Below are positions 1 through 9,500 of a stretch of 64,000 bases of DNA, in pieces; position 1 is the stretch's first letter, and each line of letters starts with the position of its first letter. Under the pieces are notes generated by a model that saw only the letters and a program-made list of their open reading frames with translations, ran no database searches and was not told the origin of the DNA. Source of the DNA: Hetaerina americana. Taxonomy: Eukaryota; Arthropoda; Insecta; Odonata; Calopterygidae. The stretch covers positions 84,502,469 through 84,566,468 of the forward strand of contig JAKTNV010000005.1 of the NCBI GenBank assembly GCA_022747635.1, read 5' to 3'. The position numbers and the translations under genes were made by a program.

Positions 1-141
1 GAAAAATCGCAGGAAGCACTGATGGACATACCGAAAACCGAATATAAAAAATGTTTCGAGGATTGGATCAAGCGCTGGCATAAGTGTGTTGCAGTCGATG
101 GGGATTACTTTGAAGGGGACAATATAGATTTAGATGAATAA
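1..141 (+). CDS. mariner transposase, C-terminal end (partial)
   Basis: The last 46 codons of a mariner transposase, open from the window edge to a TAA at 139-141. It carries the C-terminal signature of the family: an aromatic/basic segment with 'CFEDWIKRWHKCV' and then 'GDYFEGDNID'. It is the same protein as the one at 1503-2564 except for the next-to-last residue region (D here, Y there). Whether the missing part is intact cannot be seen. Confidence 0.88.
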   Translation, partial: EKSQEALMDIPKTEYKKCFEDWIKRWHKCVAVDGDYFEGDNIDLDE

Positions 142-194
142 ACTTGTATTTTTAATTTTCTGAATAAATTCCGGGAAATTTTTGATCAAGGTAG
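1..194 (+). mobile_element. mariner element, 3' end only (cut by window edge)
   Basis: The window opens inside a mariner copy. All 194 bases align without gaps to 2424-2617 of the full-length copy downstream, with a single difference (g at 134, t at 2557). The element ends in the terminal inverted repeat (core TTTTTGATCAAGGTAG) followed by a TA at 195-196, the expected target duplication of this superfamily. The near identity to the second copy implies recent or parallel insertion. Both copies lie in the same direction, 1.1 kb apart. Confidence 0.93.
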
Positions 195-540
195 TATACT
201 TCATCGTTCCTCACTTTGTCTGCCCATTTAATCTTCAGCATACTCCTCCAGCACCATGTTTCAAATGCTTTTATTCTTCGTTGGTCCTAAGACTAAGACT
301 TCGTTGGTACTTAGAATACAAAGTCTAGCAATCAACTTCTGGGGTAACCTCATGAGTAGTTAGATCAACACTTATGATACCACTTTTTCGACTATAATGG
401 GACAATTATTTCGGATATTAAATGAAAAATTGTGCTACTAAAAACTTTTTGCAAATAAGAGGGAGAATATGACAGTTTTTATTAGTTTTAAATGTAATGA
501 AAATATTTGCGAAAACCTAATTATTGAGAGAGGTTCTGTG
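195..540. other. AT-rich spacer, nothing recognised
   Basis: Sequence between the first mariner copy and a LINE-B fragment. I see no coding signal, tandem repeat or structured element here. Confidence 0.4.
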
Positions 541-960
541 CATTGTCGTTTTTAAATCTATCAGTCATAAAATAATTCTCCCCGATTTTGCGTTGGTGAT
601 CTGATTTACCATAGTATGTAAGGGTCTGTAATATTATCTTAACATCCTGAGATAAGTGACCTTGCCTCAAATTTACGCATTAAGTTTAACTTGCATTTAA
701 CTCTAAATGGTGAACTAGTGGCTTCTATTCAAATTCTTTCAATAGTGTAGTGACACTGCTACCTTGTTCTTAACAACTTTCAACAAACCTAGTTGCTCTT
801 CTTTGCACTCGATTTGGTCCCAATGAGGTCAATTCATGAGGATCCCATAACCTTGCAGCATACTCAAGGTGGGGTCTAACTAACGTGAAATAGCAAAGCT
901 CCTTCAATCATTCATTACAACTCCCAAGTATTAATTTCATGAATCCTAGCTATTTATTAG
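540..960 (-). mobile_element. LINE-B, CR1-like retrotransposon fragment (RT C-terminus)
   Basis: Read on the minus strand this region carries the C-terminal end of a CR1-like reverse transcriptase: 'LVRPHLEYAARLWDPHE', then 'RVQRRATRFVES', then a block with 'LTYYGKSDHQRKI'. The same blocks in the same order are found at 27440-27770, so both belong to one family. Frame breaks and stops show it is dead. The 5' part is missing, as is usual for LINE insertions. Edges are approximate. Confidence 0.7.
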
Positions 961-1298
961 CCATTCCGTAAATTTCAAGAATGCATCGATATAAATATTG
1001 ATTATCTGCTTTATTTTGCTTCCACTAATGAAACCCTATGAAAAACTAATTTTTAACTATTTTCAGAGCATGAAACAAAATCTTATTATTTCAAATAAAT
1101 CGGACGCAACAATCCTTGGGATGAATTCTTCTCATCCTTACCCTTGAATGAACTTTTTAAAAATGCAGACCACTTTCTCGCAGTCAAAACGGTGTATTTT
1201 CCATATTCGATAATATTCCTAGAGTCCACATTAAGGGGAATCATTAGGCCACCGTATGGTTTAGAAGAGGACCAAAAATAACAGGACAGTACAGAGTA

Positions 1299-2617
1299 CT
1301 ACCTTGATCAAAAAGTTCCCGGAATAACCACCGTGTGGCGCTCCCATCGTTCCGATTTGAGTTCTGTTTTTTTGTTAAATTGGTACATCTGTTGTTGATA
1401 TTCCCTTTAAATCTTAGTGTCATAACTTGACATTTGCAAAAGTTACGTAGCCAAGAGTACATCTATCTCTGTGTGTGTTGGCGATTTTTTACAATTTCAG
1501 AAATGGATTTAAATTTGCAACAACGAACTTGTATTAAATTTTGCGTAAAAAACGGATTTAGTGGCGCACGGACGTTGGAAATGTTGGAAAAGTGTTTCGG
1601 CAACGATTCTCTAAAAAAAACGGTCGTTTACCAGTGGCACGAGCGGTTCAGAAGTGGTCGTGAGTCAATCGAAGATGATGAACGCAGTGGCAGACCATCG
1701 ACATCGAAAGTCGGTGAAAAAATTGATAAAGTAAAAGAAATGTTGGTCAATAACCGCAAATTAACCATCAGAGAAATAGCGGAGGACTTGAACATTGCCT
1801 ATGGATCCGCCCAAGACATTGTGGTTAATGATTTGGGTTTCCGTCGTGTAGCAGCAAAGTACCTCAATTTCATGCAAAAAAGAGACCGTGTTGACGTCGC
1901 AAAAGACATGATTTGCGAGGCTGAATCCGATCCCACATTCATCAAAAGGATCATTACTGGAGACGAGACGTGGGTTTATGAGTACGACACGCAATCCAGA
2001 CATCAGGCAAGTGAATGGCGTTCACCAAATGAGCCGAGACCAAAAAAACCACGTCGTTTTCAGTCAAAAAAGAAGGCAATGCTGACGGTTTTCATGGATT
2101 ACAACGGTGTAGTGCATCATGAATTTTTGCCAGAAGGCCAGACAGTAAACAAAGAGTATTATTTGGGCGTTATGAGACGTTTGCGTGAAGCAATTCGCCG
2201 AAAGAGACCAGAAATGTGGGCAGAAAACTCGTGGATTTTGCACCATGATAACGCACCGTCGCACAGTGCTATCATTATTCGTAATTTTTTGACGAAAAAT
2301 GCAACAAATACCATCCAACAGCCACCGAATTCACCTGATTTGGCTCCCTGTGACTTCTTTCTGTTCAATCGAGTTAAAAAACCATTACGGGGAACGCGTT
2401 TTAGCAGCCGAGAGGAAGTAATGGAAAAATCGCAGGAAGCACTGATGGACATACCGAAAACCGAATATAAAAAATGTTTCGAGGATTGGATCAAGCGCTG
2501 GCATAAGTGTGTTGCAGTCGATGGGGATTACTTTGAAGGGGACAATATAGATTTATATGAATAAACTTGTATTTTTAATTTTCTGAATAAATTCCGGGAA
2601 ATTTTTGATCAAGGTAG
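1299..2617 (+). mobile_element. full-length mariner (DD34D) transposon
   Basis: A 1,319-bp element flanked by TA (1297-1298 and 2618-2619). The left end reads CTACCTTGATCAAAAAGTTC and the right end is its reverse complement with small differences, giving terminal inverted repeats of about 28 bp. Size, TA target, repeats and one uninterrupted transposase gene fit a complete mariner. The 5' untranslated part is about 200 bp, the 3' part about 50 bp. This is the only element in the window that looks structurally complete. Confidence 0.95.
1503..2564 (+). CDS. mariner transposase, 353 aa, uninterrupted
   Basis: Cut-and-paste transposase acting on the element's own terminal repeats. An ATG exists 69 bp upstream in frame (1434), but the start at 1503 (MDLNLQQRT...) matches the usual N-terminus and length of the family (about 345-355 aa). 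The N-terminal third holds the helix-turn-helix DNA-binding region (conserved blocks 'KFCVK', 'YQWHERF', 'DDERSGRPST', 'IREIAEDLNI'). Catalytic residues are present: D154 in 'TGDETW', D249 in 'HHDNAPSH', D284 in 'SPDLAPCDFFLF'; exactly 34 residues separate the last two, so DD34D. The linker after 'RRVAAK' goes directly to 'YLNF', where relatives I remember carry about four more residues (FVPKLLNF-type), so activity is uncertain although the frame is open. Confidence 0.93.
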   Translation: MDLNLQQRTCIKFCVKNGFSGARTLEMLEKCFGNDSLKKTVVYQWHERFRSGRESIEDDERSGRPSTSKVGEKIDKVKEMLVNNRKLTIREIAEDLNIAYGSAQDIVVNDLGFRRVAAKYLNFMQKRDRVDVAKDMICEAESDPTFIKRIITGDETWVYEYDTQSRHQASEWRSPNEPRPKKPRRFQSKKKAMLTVFMDYNGVVHHEFLPEGQTVNKEYYLGVMRRLREAIRRKRPEMWAENSWILHHDNAPSHSAIIIRNFLTKNATNTIQQPPNSPDLAPCDFFLFNRVKKPLRGTRFSSREEVMEKSQEALMDIPKTEYKKCFEDWIKRWHKCVAVDGDYFEGDNIDLYE

Positions 2618-3000
2618 TATTCATGGAGGAAGTCTGTATACCGCCTGGGGAGCACTTGAAGAGGTCACCGAGCCCGCAAGTGCGCGCGGGTGCGCTTGCA
2701 TATTTCGAATTGTATCAACCCGCGACTCTTGCGTCAAAGATAAGGGAGCGATTTTTTAATCAAGCATCCTAAGCTAAGGAGCTCAGTGCCCGCCGGAATG
2801 AACCAAAGGCTGAGTTGTTCGGAGATGCAAACATTTCTCATTAACCATTGTCGATCATGATGATATTTTTATTTGATCAACTAGGAAATGTGAGAGCCTT
2901 AGTTTTATCCTGCCTTCTTGGCTTCTATTTCTAAATGATACCATGCATGCCACCGCTAGGGGGTGTATCACGGGGTTGGTTATTCAACATCACGGCATGC
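2618..3000. other. Unrecognised spacer
   Basis: Sequence right of the mariner, containing a GC-richer patch near 2640-2710. No gene or repeat family that I can name; no long open frame. Confidence 0.4.
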
Positions 3001-3004
3001 AACA

Positions 3005-3145
3005 TCAGCAATTAGTGAAGAACGGATTGTAGCAGTATTCCACCGGATAAGTTTTATTGTACAATAAATTAAAGTGGAAAATTGCTACTGCCCGTGCTTT
3101 ATTATGTTCGAATTCCACCACATTGCACCTGAAAGTACTCCATGT
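3005..3145 (+). repeat. Fold-back repeat G, copy 1
   Basis: An imperfect hairpin: GTAGCAGTATTCCAC near 3030 is answered by GTGGAAAATTGCTAC near 3075. It is followed by TTATGTTCGAATTCCACCAC and a CACCTGAAAG-like end. The same arrangement, hairpin plus the ATGTTCGAnTTCCACCACAT motif, is found at 47437-47610, so this is a dispersed family, not a local accident. Class unknown; a Penelope-like or other structured retroelement end is one possibility. Confidence 0.55.
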
Positions 3146-3484
3146 AATCGGCAATCAGGTTTTACTCAATATTTGTTGCAATGCACGTGTAAAATAATTC
3201 AAACAATTTAGATCATGATCACTAAAGGGACGTGCACCATGTCATTAAATTGGGATATAATTTTATAAGAATAATATTTGTGCTTTTAGTTACAATATAG
3301 ACAATCACATAGATTGGATGAGTTAATGACAACGTACTAATCTACCAAGAATGAAAAAAGGAAAATACTTTTTCAGAGTTGGATATGGTGACTAAGTTAA
3401 AGTCCATAGTTTTGGAAGGCCAGTAACAACTATTAAGTGCTATATTGGCTTACTGTATTTGTTCTGCAATATTTCCTCCTTCAA

Positions 3485-3818
3485 TGCTTGATTAAATATT
3501 TGGGCGTTACCCTCACTCACGGCCTCTCCTGGGTGGTACATATACGGGGAATATGTGGACTAGTTAACAAAAAAATTAGGATTTATTCGAGGTGTACCGG
3601 GTGAATGTGATGAAAAGGATAAAGAGTAATATACTATCTTTCCCTGGTTAGGCCTCATTCAGACTTTGCTGCTGGTGTATGGGAGCTTCACGAAGTTGGG
3701 TTAGTTGCCAAATTAGATCACGTTCAGCGTAGAGGAGCCAGATTTTTGAAATGTAGTTATGATAAACTTAGTAAGTAGGGTATCCAAGATATTAGAGGAT
3801 CTAGTTTGGGAATAACTC
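3485..3818 (+). mobile_element. LINE-A, CR1-like fragment
   Basis: Plus-strand relic of the reverse-transcriptase C-terminal region. Conceptual reading gives pieces equivalent to 'LGVTLTHGLSWV', 'LVRPHSDFAAGVWELHEVGL' and 'RRGARFLKCSYDKLS', with frame shifts and stops. It aligns to the other eight LINE-A pieces listed here (best at 14664-15622 and 57967-58394). Both 5' and 3' parts are lost. Confidence 0.72.
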
Positions 3819-4735
3819 AAGGGTATTAAAGATGCATGGTAATATGATCGAAATATGAAGATCGTTTCAGGTTTTGCCTCACAATATCGTCTGCCCTTCA
3901 CATATCCATACTTTTAGCGTCTTCCATCACGTGTTCCTCGAATTTCATCCATGGCCATCCTCTGTAATTTTCCTTGTCTCCGTTTTCTTTAGCCGCGGTC
4001 TTCAGAATACAATCTTCAAACGATCTCTTCATCATTTGTTTAATTTAATTAGGGAAAGGATAATGCTAACTAACCTGTTTAAGAGTTTTCTTCTGCGTAT
4101 TATACCTCACCACTGACAACGTACATTCCTGTATGTGATGTTAACAATTGGAAGGATTAACTTTATGGAATCCTGCGAGAAAGGTACGTTCTTCATTCAA
4201 TTATGACGGACGTGATGAAATTGAAATATTTATTTACTTTCAAAACAGCATGAAAACTGAAAATGGGAAACAACACAGCAACGAAAGTCTCTGGTAGCCT
4301 TAAAAGTTATTTCAGTCGAGTTTACCTTAAAATTACAAATGCATGCGTGGCAAGCGGAAAAATTACCATAAATGAAAACAAATACTCAAGAGAACTCAAA
4401 AAAACAACAAGGCCTCAATATGGAAGGCTTATATTACATGCTGAAATTTATTTTTGCAGTTTTCTCAAACAAAATTTCCACAATTTGTGTATTCAAAATC
4501 CACGGTTCATAACAAGAATAAATTTCAAAAACACTTGTCCCTTTTTATGTTTTCTGGCAAAACGTTGAATATTTTCGGTCCACGTATAATTACGCACACA
4601 CTGCGTTATCTAAATTATGCAATGACGAATGTGTTGCAGTAAAACCTGGAAAAGTGAACCTGAAGATGTTACTCTGTAACGCAACATAGGTCAGAATAAA
4701 AAAATATTCAATATGGTAAAGCAAGGGGTCTTCTT
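3819..4735. other. AT-rich spacer with unrecognised short ORF
   Basis: Contains a 101-codon open frame at 4263-4568 (+) that resembles no family I know and has an A/T-driven composition; I do not regard it as a gene. Nothing else seen. Confidence 0.35.
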
Positions 4736-4979
4736 CCATCTTGAAGGATTCCCACCATGTTACGCCGGAAACTGTCTCATTGAGCCGTCAAATTCTCTTC
4801 GGGTGTGAGGCCCAGCTCTAGAAGCCCTCTCCTTCCGCCCCTCTAATATCCTCCCTTCTTTTCCCACCCCTTCCCTCCGTGCCACACCCTCCTCCCAAAA
4901 TCCTTAGGCTATCCCCCTTCGCTCATTTCCTCTCCTCTCCAACCTCCCAAAAATCCCACTTCCCTCTTTTCTCTCTCCT

Positions 4980-5055
4980 TTTATATATATATATATATAT
5001 ATATATAAAATCTATCTATTTATTTATATAAAATCTATCTATCTATCTTATCTAT
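4980..5055. repeat. (TA)n and (TCTA)n microsatellite cluster
   Basis: An uninterrupted TA run from about 4982 to 5007, followed by TCTATCTATT/TCTATCTATC repeats to about 5050. A pyrimidine-rich stretch (4790-4980) lies directly upstream. Confidence 0.85.
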
Positions 5056-5129
5056 TTCAATGTGAATGAAATTAAATATTTATGTGTATATATTTATATT
5101 TATAATATAATATTCCTTATATATTAATG

Positions 5130-5419
5130 GTGTGTCGCGGTAGTCCAGGGGGTAAAGTGTTGGACTACTGACCGGACCTGTCCCGAGTTCGATTCCCGGG
5201 CAAGGCACTCTGGGCACCTGCAGCTCCAACAAAGCTATGTGTATTTTCCGGTACCAGATCTTCCTGGGAAACCATAACCGGCCCAGGGAAATGATCTGGC
5301 CGCCCTACCCTGATGTGTGAATTTCACACGCTGTCGGGCTTAGCACTGGGTGAACTTTACCATTAGCAACCAAACAAACCTTCAGGTTGATTACTGCGTT
5401 TATGGTTTATATATGAATA
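5130..5419 (+). mobile_element. tRNA-derived SINE, copy 1
   Basis: The head resembles a tRNA: an A-box-like TAGTCCAGGGGG at about 5141 and a B-box-like GAGTTCGATTCCCGG at 5185-5199. The body continues GGCAAGGCACTCTGGGCACC, AGATCTTCCTGGGAAACC, CTGATGTGTGAATTTCACAC, ending with TTGATTACTG and a TTTATATAT tail. Copy 2 (10531-10817) matches over the whole length; two more copies lie on the minus strand. SINEs are transcribed by RNA polymerase III and moved by a LINE's machinery; no coding capacity is expected. Confidence 0.85.
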
Positions 5420-6900
5420 ATATTTCTGACTGCATTTCACAACCATTTTTCATTTTTAAGCAGCATGCACACGACACGAACAGTACGAGTTTTTATGATT
5501 TCCTTATTTATGAATAGTAGTGGAAACAAATAGACAGATAACGAAAAAAATAATACTTTTACCGACGATCATGGTTTTATCACTACGTGGCATTATCAGG
5601 GCTGAAAAAATGTTCCTCAATAAATATTAATTGTGGCATCGCTATGTTTTCGTTATCTGTGCAATGGAGAAATTCCACCGAGTAATAGGTCTAAAACAAT
5701 GTCAAACCGATTAGCATTTTTACATTCTTCGTCAATGTGTTCGCTATGGGTGTCATGAAAACGTAACTCTTAATAGGAGCTGGGAGGTTATTTGAGAACA
5801 ACGTCTTTACGATGGCGACGTGAGTACGTTTCAACAAAGAGGGATATAATATCTTTGGTACAATAAAAAGAAAAAGCATGACGAGAGAAATGTTTTGACC
5901 ACAGCAGAATGTTTCCTGATAAGCCGTTGGATCTTACTCTTTTGGATATTCCTCGAATTTCGCTCATAATCCGTCCCCGTACTGCGTATCCCTTCCACGC
6001 AGTCCTCCTCCTCCCCGTCATACTCCCCTCATCCTGTCACCCACACCACCCCCAACCGCCACGTCGATTTCCTAACTAATTCTTCCCCTCCTTGTGGTGG
6101 TGGGTTAACCAATTCATCTTCCGTGGCTTCGATAAGTAATTTCCGAGCGTGGAGAACTTTGTGGGAGGGGAAGGATGGGAAAAGGGGGGGCGGGGTTGCA
6201 CGTCTCTCAATCGTATAAGGTTGAGTCGAATGAAAACCTTAAAAATTAAATATTTTTGATCCTGTAATTTTCTTCAATGTCTAAGGTTCTCATTAGTCAT
6301 ACAATTTTCAAATATACTCCTTTTGACGTACTGTGGAAGTATTTTAGGGCTTCAAATACCCACAGATACCTCTAGAAACATCTGCTCTTAAACCTTCACA
6401 ACACGGTGTGTCTGACCTGGTCGGGGGAGTCTTATACGAAGATAACACTATTTAAGAACTTCTCGTCCATGCGTCAATGCTAAATTGAAAAGTGTGAATC
6501 ACCATTCTGCACTTTAATTTATCGATTAATTGAGATATGTTTGTTTAACCCCCTTACTACAGAGTAAACGAATGAGATATAGCTGTTTTCTTCGTTGCAC
6601 TTATTGAAAGTGGAGCGGCCATGTTTCAACTATAGTTGCGTCCTGGTATCATCCTACCAATTGTAGGCCACTCATCAAAACCATGGCTATCACGGTGGGG
6701 AAAGAAAATTGAACCTGGCGCGATGTATCGAAATTGAAGTAGAGTTTTAAGGCTTTCACTTGTCTCACCCATGTATCTCTCCAGAAGCATGATGGCAGAA
6801 GATAGCGCACAACGCCTCTCGTCGTTCATCTATTTTCCACTTGAGCGCCACCTCCATCTCGTGTGAACTGTGTGAACCTTTGAAGTTTCCTCGCTGTGGT
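5420..6900. other. Unrecognised spacer
   Basis: Mixed composition, with a GC-rich stretch at about 5960-6200 that includes a short poly-G run. Minus-strand open frames of 60-80 codons occur but show no domain or motif. No repeat family recognised. Confidence 0.35.
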
Positions 6901-7011
6901 TAATGCGTGCCCTATTTGCTGACCTCCTTCATTTTCAAGTCATTAGTTCTTTCTTTCTTTTATTCTTGTCTCAGATATTTTCGTTCAACTCTTCCTCTCT
7001 TCTTATCGGAG

Positions 7012-7083
<72 letters not shown>
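7012..7083. repeat. (TA)n microsatellite
   Basis: About 68 bp of uninterrupted TA. Frames through it spell tyrosine-isoleucine repeats, which are artefacts. A truncated SINE begins at its right edge. Confidence 0.95.
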
Positions 7084-7084
<1 letters not shown>

Positions 7085-7157
7085 ATAATCACAGTAATCA
7101 ACCCGAAGTTCGGTTTGGTAGGTGATGGTAGATTTCACCTAGTACTAATGCCTTGCG
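7084..7157 (-). mobile_element. tRNA-SINE, 3'-terminal fragment
   Basis: The 3' end of the SINE on the minus strand: CACAGTAATCAACCCGA, then TTTGGTAGGTGATGGTAGA and TTCACCTAGTACTAATGCC, matching 61531-61595. It stops after about 70 bp, so the copy is 5'-truncated. The SINE's 3' tail joins the (TA)n tract directly. Confidence 0.7.
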
Positions 7158-7159
7158 CC

Positions 7160-7445
7160 ATTTTGCATGAATGTGTTCGCCACTTTGGGTGTAGGTTTGC
7201 ATGTGTTGATTTTACATGTGGTTTAGTTTGTAGTGTGAGTTTCTCGGAAACCATTAAGACCGAGAAACCCGCACTACATCACCATGTATTGTCTGGTATG
7301 CTGGGGGGCACTCCTTGGGAGAGTTAACCAATGGTGGGGGTTTCCGAGAAACCCAAACTAAATCTTCTCTTTCACCGATGGTGACCTAACACCCCCGCCA
7401 AACACCCTTGCGGCGGTTTGCAGGGTATTGTACAGATGTAGATAT
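7160..7445 (+). mobile_element. LINE 3' tail (B/C-type) with internal hairpin
   Basis: Ends in the terminal module shared by LINE families here: GGTGACCTAACACC, CAAACACCCTTGCGGCGG, TTTGCAGGGTATTG, then CAGATGTAGAT. Upstream lie a 17-bp inverted repeat (7231-7247 with 7260-7276) and a second copy of its core at about 7337-7353. No coding remnant is seen, so only untranslated 3' sequence survives. Confidence 0.5.
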
Positions 7446-7454
7446 GCCACCTCC

Positions 7455-7640
7455 CGGGCAGTGACCTTGAAATGCAGTCATCCATGAAGGTCTCTTGAAG
7501 CTTCTGGAATGTTTTGGTTGCATTCTTTCCAAGCTGCACACAAAACTTGATGGCGTATCTCTGTTCAAACGAACACTCCATCGCGCAGTGTTACAAATTC
7601 GAAAAACACACTTGACGCGGATTCACGTATTTCCATTCAG
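7455..7640 (-). mobile_element. mariner relic, transposase N-terminus
   Basis: Minus-strand start at 7581 reads 'MECSFEQRYAIKFCVQLGK' followed by 'NATKTFQKLQETFMDDC', typical first residues of a mariner transposase (first helix-turn-helix). Similarity ends after about 45 residues, at the abutting LINE tail. The catalytic domain is absent. A different subfamily from the copy at 1299-2617. Confidence 0.7.
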
Positions 7641-8471
7641 ACTGCTTGGACCAAATCTGTGATTGATTTCCACCTCCATCGCGACCTTATCTCACGTCTG
7701 AAGTCTATCACCTTTTCGTTTGATGCATATCTAACTCGTTCCGATTCGACGATCGAATCTGCCTATTCAAGAATCACATCTGCAGTGGAACCTGTCAAAG
7801 GTGGATTATACATAGCATGGCAACCTATCATACTGGAAACATTTCATCACCGCATTATGATACGCGATTACTTCTCTTTCATTTGAGTCCCTCTGACACA
7901 CTTATCTTCACAACAGATTTTGATATGCAAGTATATTAATCTACTGCATATTTCTTTCACGATTTCGCGTTGCATTTGACTCATGTGAGGGACAGGGGTG
8001 TCAATACCGGAGTCAAGGGGGTTTGAATCCTTATAACCAAGTGTAAGTTTTTTTAGCTAACTCTTTCTATTACAGCAAACGCTCTCAATGTGGTGGTCAA
8101 ATCTATGCGCATGGATTTTAAAGTGTTTTTTTGCGGCAGTGAATACTCTTCCTTTCCTGTTACCCTTCTCTCGTCTGTAAATGCTGTTAAGCAAAAGGAA
8201 AAATTCACCGTCCTTAATCTATCTTTATTTTCGTATTGCGTGCTATCTTCGTGAATCAAGATTTTCCAATAGTATTTCCTCCAAAATACCCATCACGCCT
8301 ATTCCTTTTTGTGACCATTTGAAAATAAATACGGTAGATTTTTTCGGAAACTTTGCCGAATTGTCTCCCATGGATTATAACTACTTTCCGGATTTTCCAA
8401 ATGTAGTATGACTAAAGCGAAGTAACACCTCTCTCTCTTTCTATTGGTATTCAAGTAATGCATTAACTATT

Positions 8472-8735
8472 CCAAAGAAACTGCGGAAGATGCCGCAGCA
8501 GTAACTTTTAACGGAGTCATCCGCTAATATGCATTTCAATTCAACAATTCCAGAGTGTAAAAATTATTTGCCTTGACCGGAATCTCGGTCAAGGCGAATG
8601 ATTTTTACACTCTGAAATTGTTGCATTGTAATGCATAAACTAATAATTTTTCTTGTATGGTTGCTGCCCTAACACCACCCACCACACACCCATTTCCGGT
8701 GGCTTGCGGGTAATTGTGTACATGTAGATGCATAC
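8472..8735 (+). mobile_element. probable LINE-C 3' end with fold-back
   Basis: The first 100 bp (8472-8568) are the reverse complement of 40526-40623, which lies just 3' of a LINE-C coding relic there. A 51-bp imperfect palindrome follows (arms 8529-8579 and 8586-8636) and then the terminal module: CCACACACCCATTTCCGGTG, GCTTGCGGGTAATTGTG, ACATGTAGATG. The assignment to LINE-C rests on that one neighbour plus the tail type. Confidence 0.45.
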
Positions 8736-9029
8736 GCTGAGATAATCTTAAGCTTAAGGAGAGTTTAACCTTCCTTCAAGGAAAAGAAATTACCCACGTC
8801 TCTGATAGAGGGCGACAAGTAGGAGGCTTTATACGGATTTTTCTCCTTAATGTGGTTCGTGCTTGGGAGTTATTTAAGGGTTTTGAAAAATCCTGGTGAA
8901 ATTAGGGGATTAGGTTGTCAATTTATTCGCTTCCAAAAGTATATGCGAGTAATGAAAGGAAAATGGTCCTGCCAGCATCTTTCTATTTCTTTATTTTTTT
9001 ATTTTCCCCCTACAGCACTCACGTCCAAT

Positions 9030-9500
9030 GTTTAGAGATTGACATTTTGGAAAATATCAGGTGTTGACCCTCGGCCTGCCTTCTCCCGGCAGTGCCCACA
9101 GGAGAAGGCGGCGTCGTATCCGGATATCGTATCCCGAAACCCAGCGCCCTTGCCAAGGGACCTTAAAGCGACGACGCGGGGGAAACAGGGTCGGGGACGC
9201 GGTCTCTCCTCGGATGGGGGTGATAAGCTTCCTTTGTTTTTGGCGCGTGTTTGCTTAGCATTCTGCGTACCCCCCCCCCTCCCTTTCTCCTCCTTCCTCC
9301 CCTTCCCGTTCGCCTTCTATCTGTGCAAATCGCAAGCGTGCGAGAATGGGCCCAGCGAGGTGAGTGCGGGAGATGCCATCTGCAGGGAAAAGGAAGACAA
9401 AATAAATATTTTTTTTCTAGATTCTTTTATACCGCTCGGCGTATCACGTGCTTATGAGTTCGTATTTTTTTCCATCAAGGTTTGTTTTTTTTTAATTTCG
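9030..9500. other. GC-rich patch, unrecognised
   Basis: A CpG-containing stretch (densest 9080-9340) in AT-rich surroundings. A 154-codon frame (9039-9503, +) crosses it but has no recognisable domain, and its second half is low complexity (proline/phenylalanine-rich from a C-rich run). Could be regulatory, an exon of an unseen gene, or an old repeat. Confidence 0.25.

Noticed and set aside
1434..1502. Upstream in-frame ATG of the mariner gene (376 aa) as the true start
   Set aside because: The extra 23 residues lie in the usual 5' untranslated part and the ATG at 1503 gives the family's normal N-terminus and length.
1..2617. The two mariner copies as a composite transposon carrying 195-1298
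   Set aside because: Both copies are directly oriented with their own TA flanks, and the DNA between holds only a dead LINE-B piece; nothing suggests the unit moves as one.
5130..5210. A genuine tRNA gene, from the A-box and B-box-like sequence
   Set aside because: No cloverleaf can be closed with proper acceptor and anticodon stems, and the sequence continues into a body repeated in at least three other places. It is a SINE head; the same holds at 10531, 29340 and 61760.
6903..7125. Open frames made of tyrosine-isoleucine repeats (also at 13021-13707, 31550-31903, 37114-37515)
   Set aside because: They are translations of (TA)n microsatellites and carry no protein meaning.
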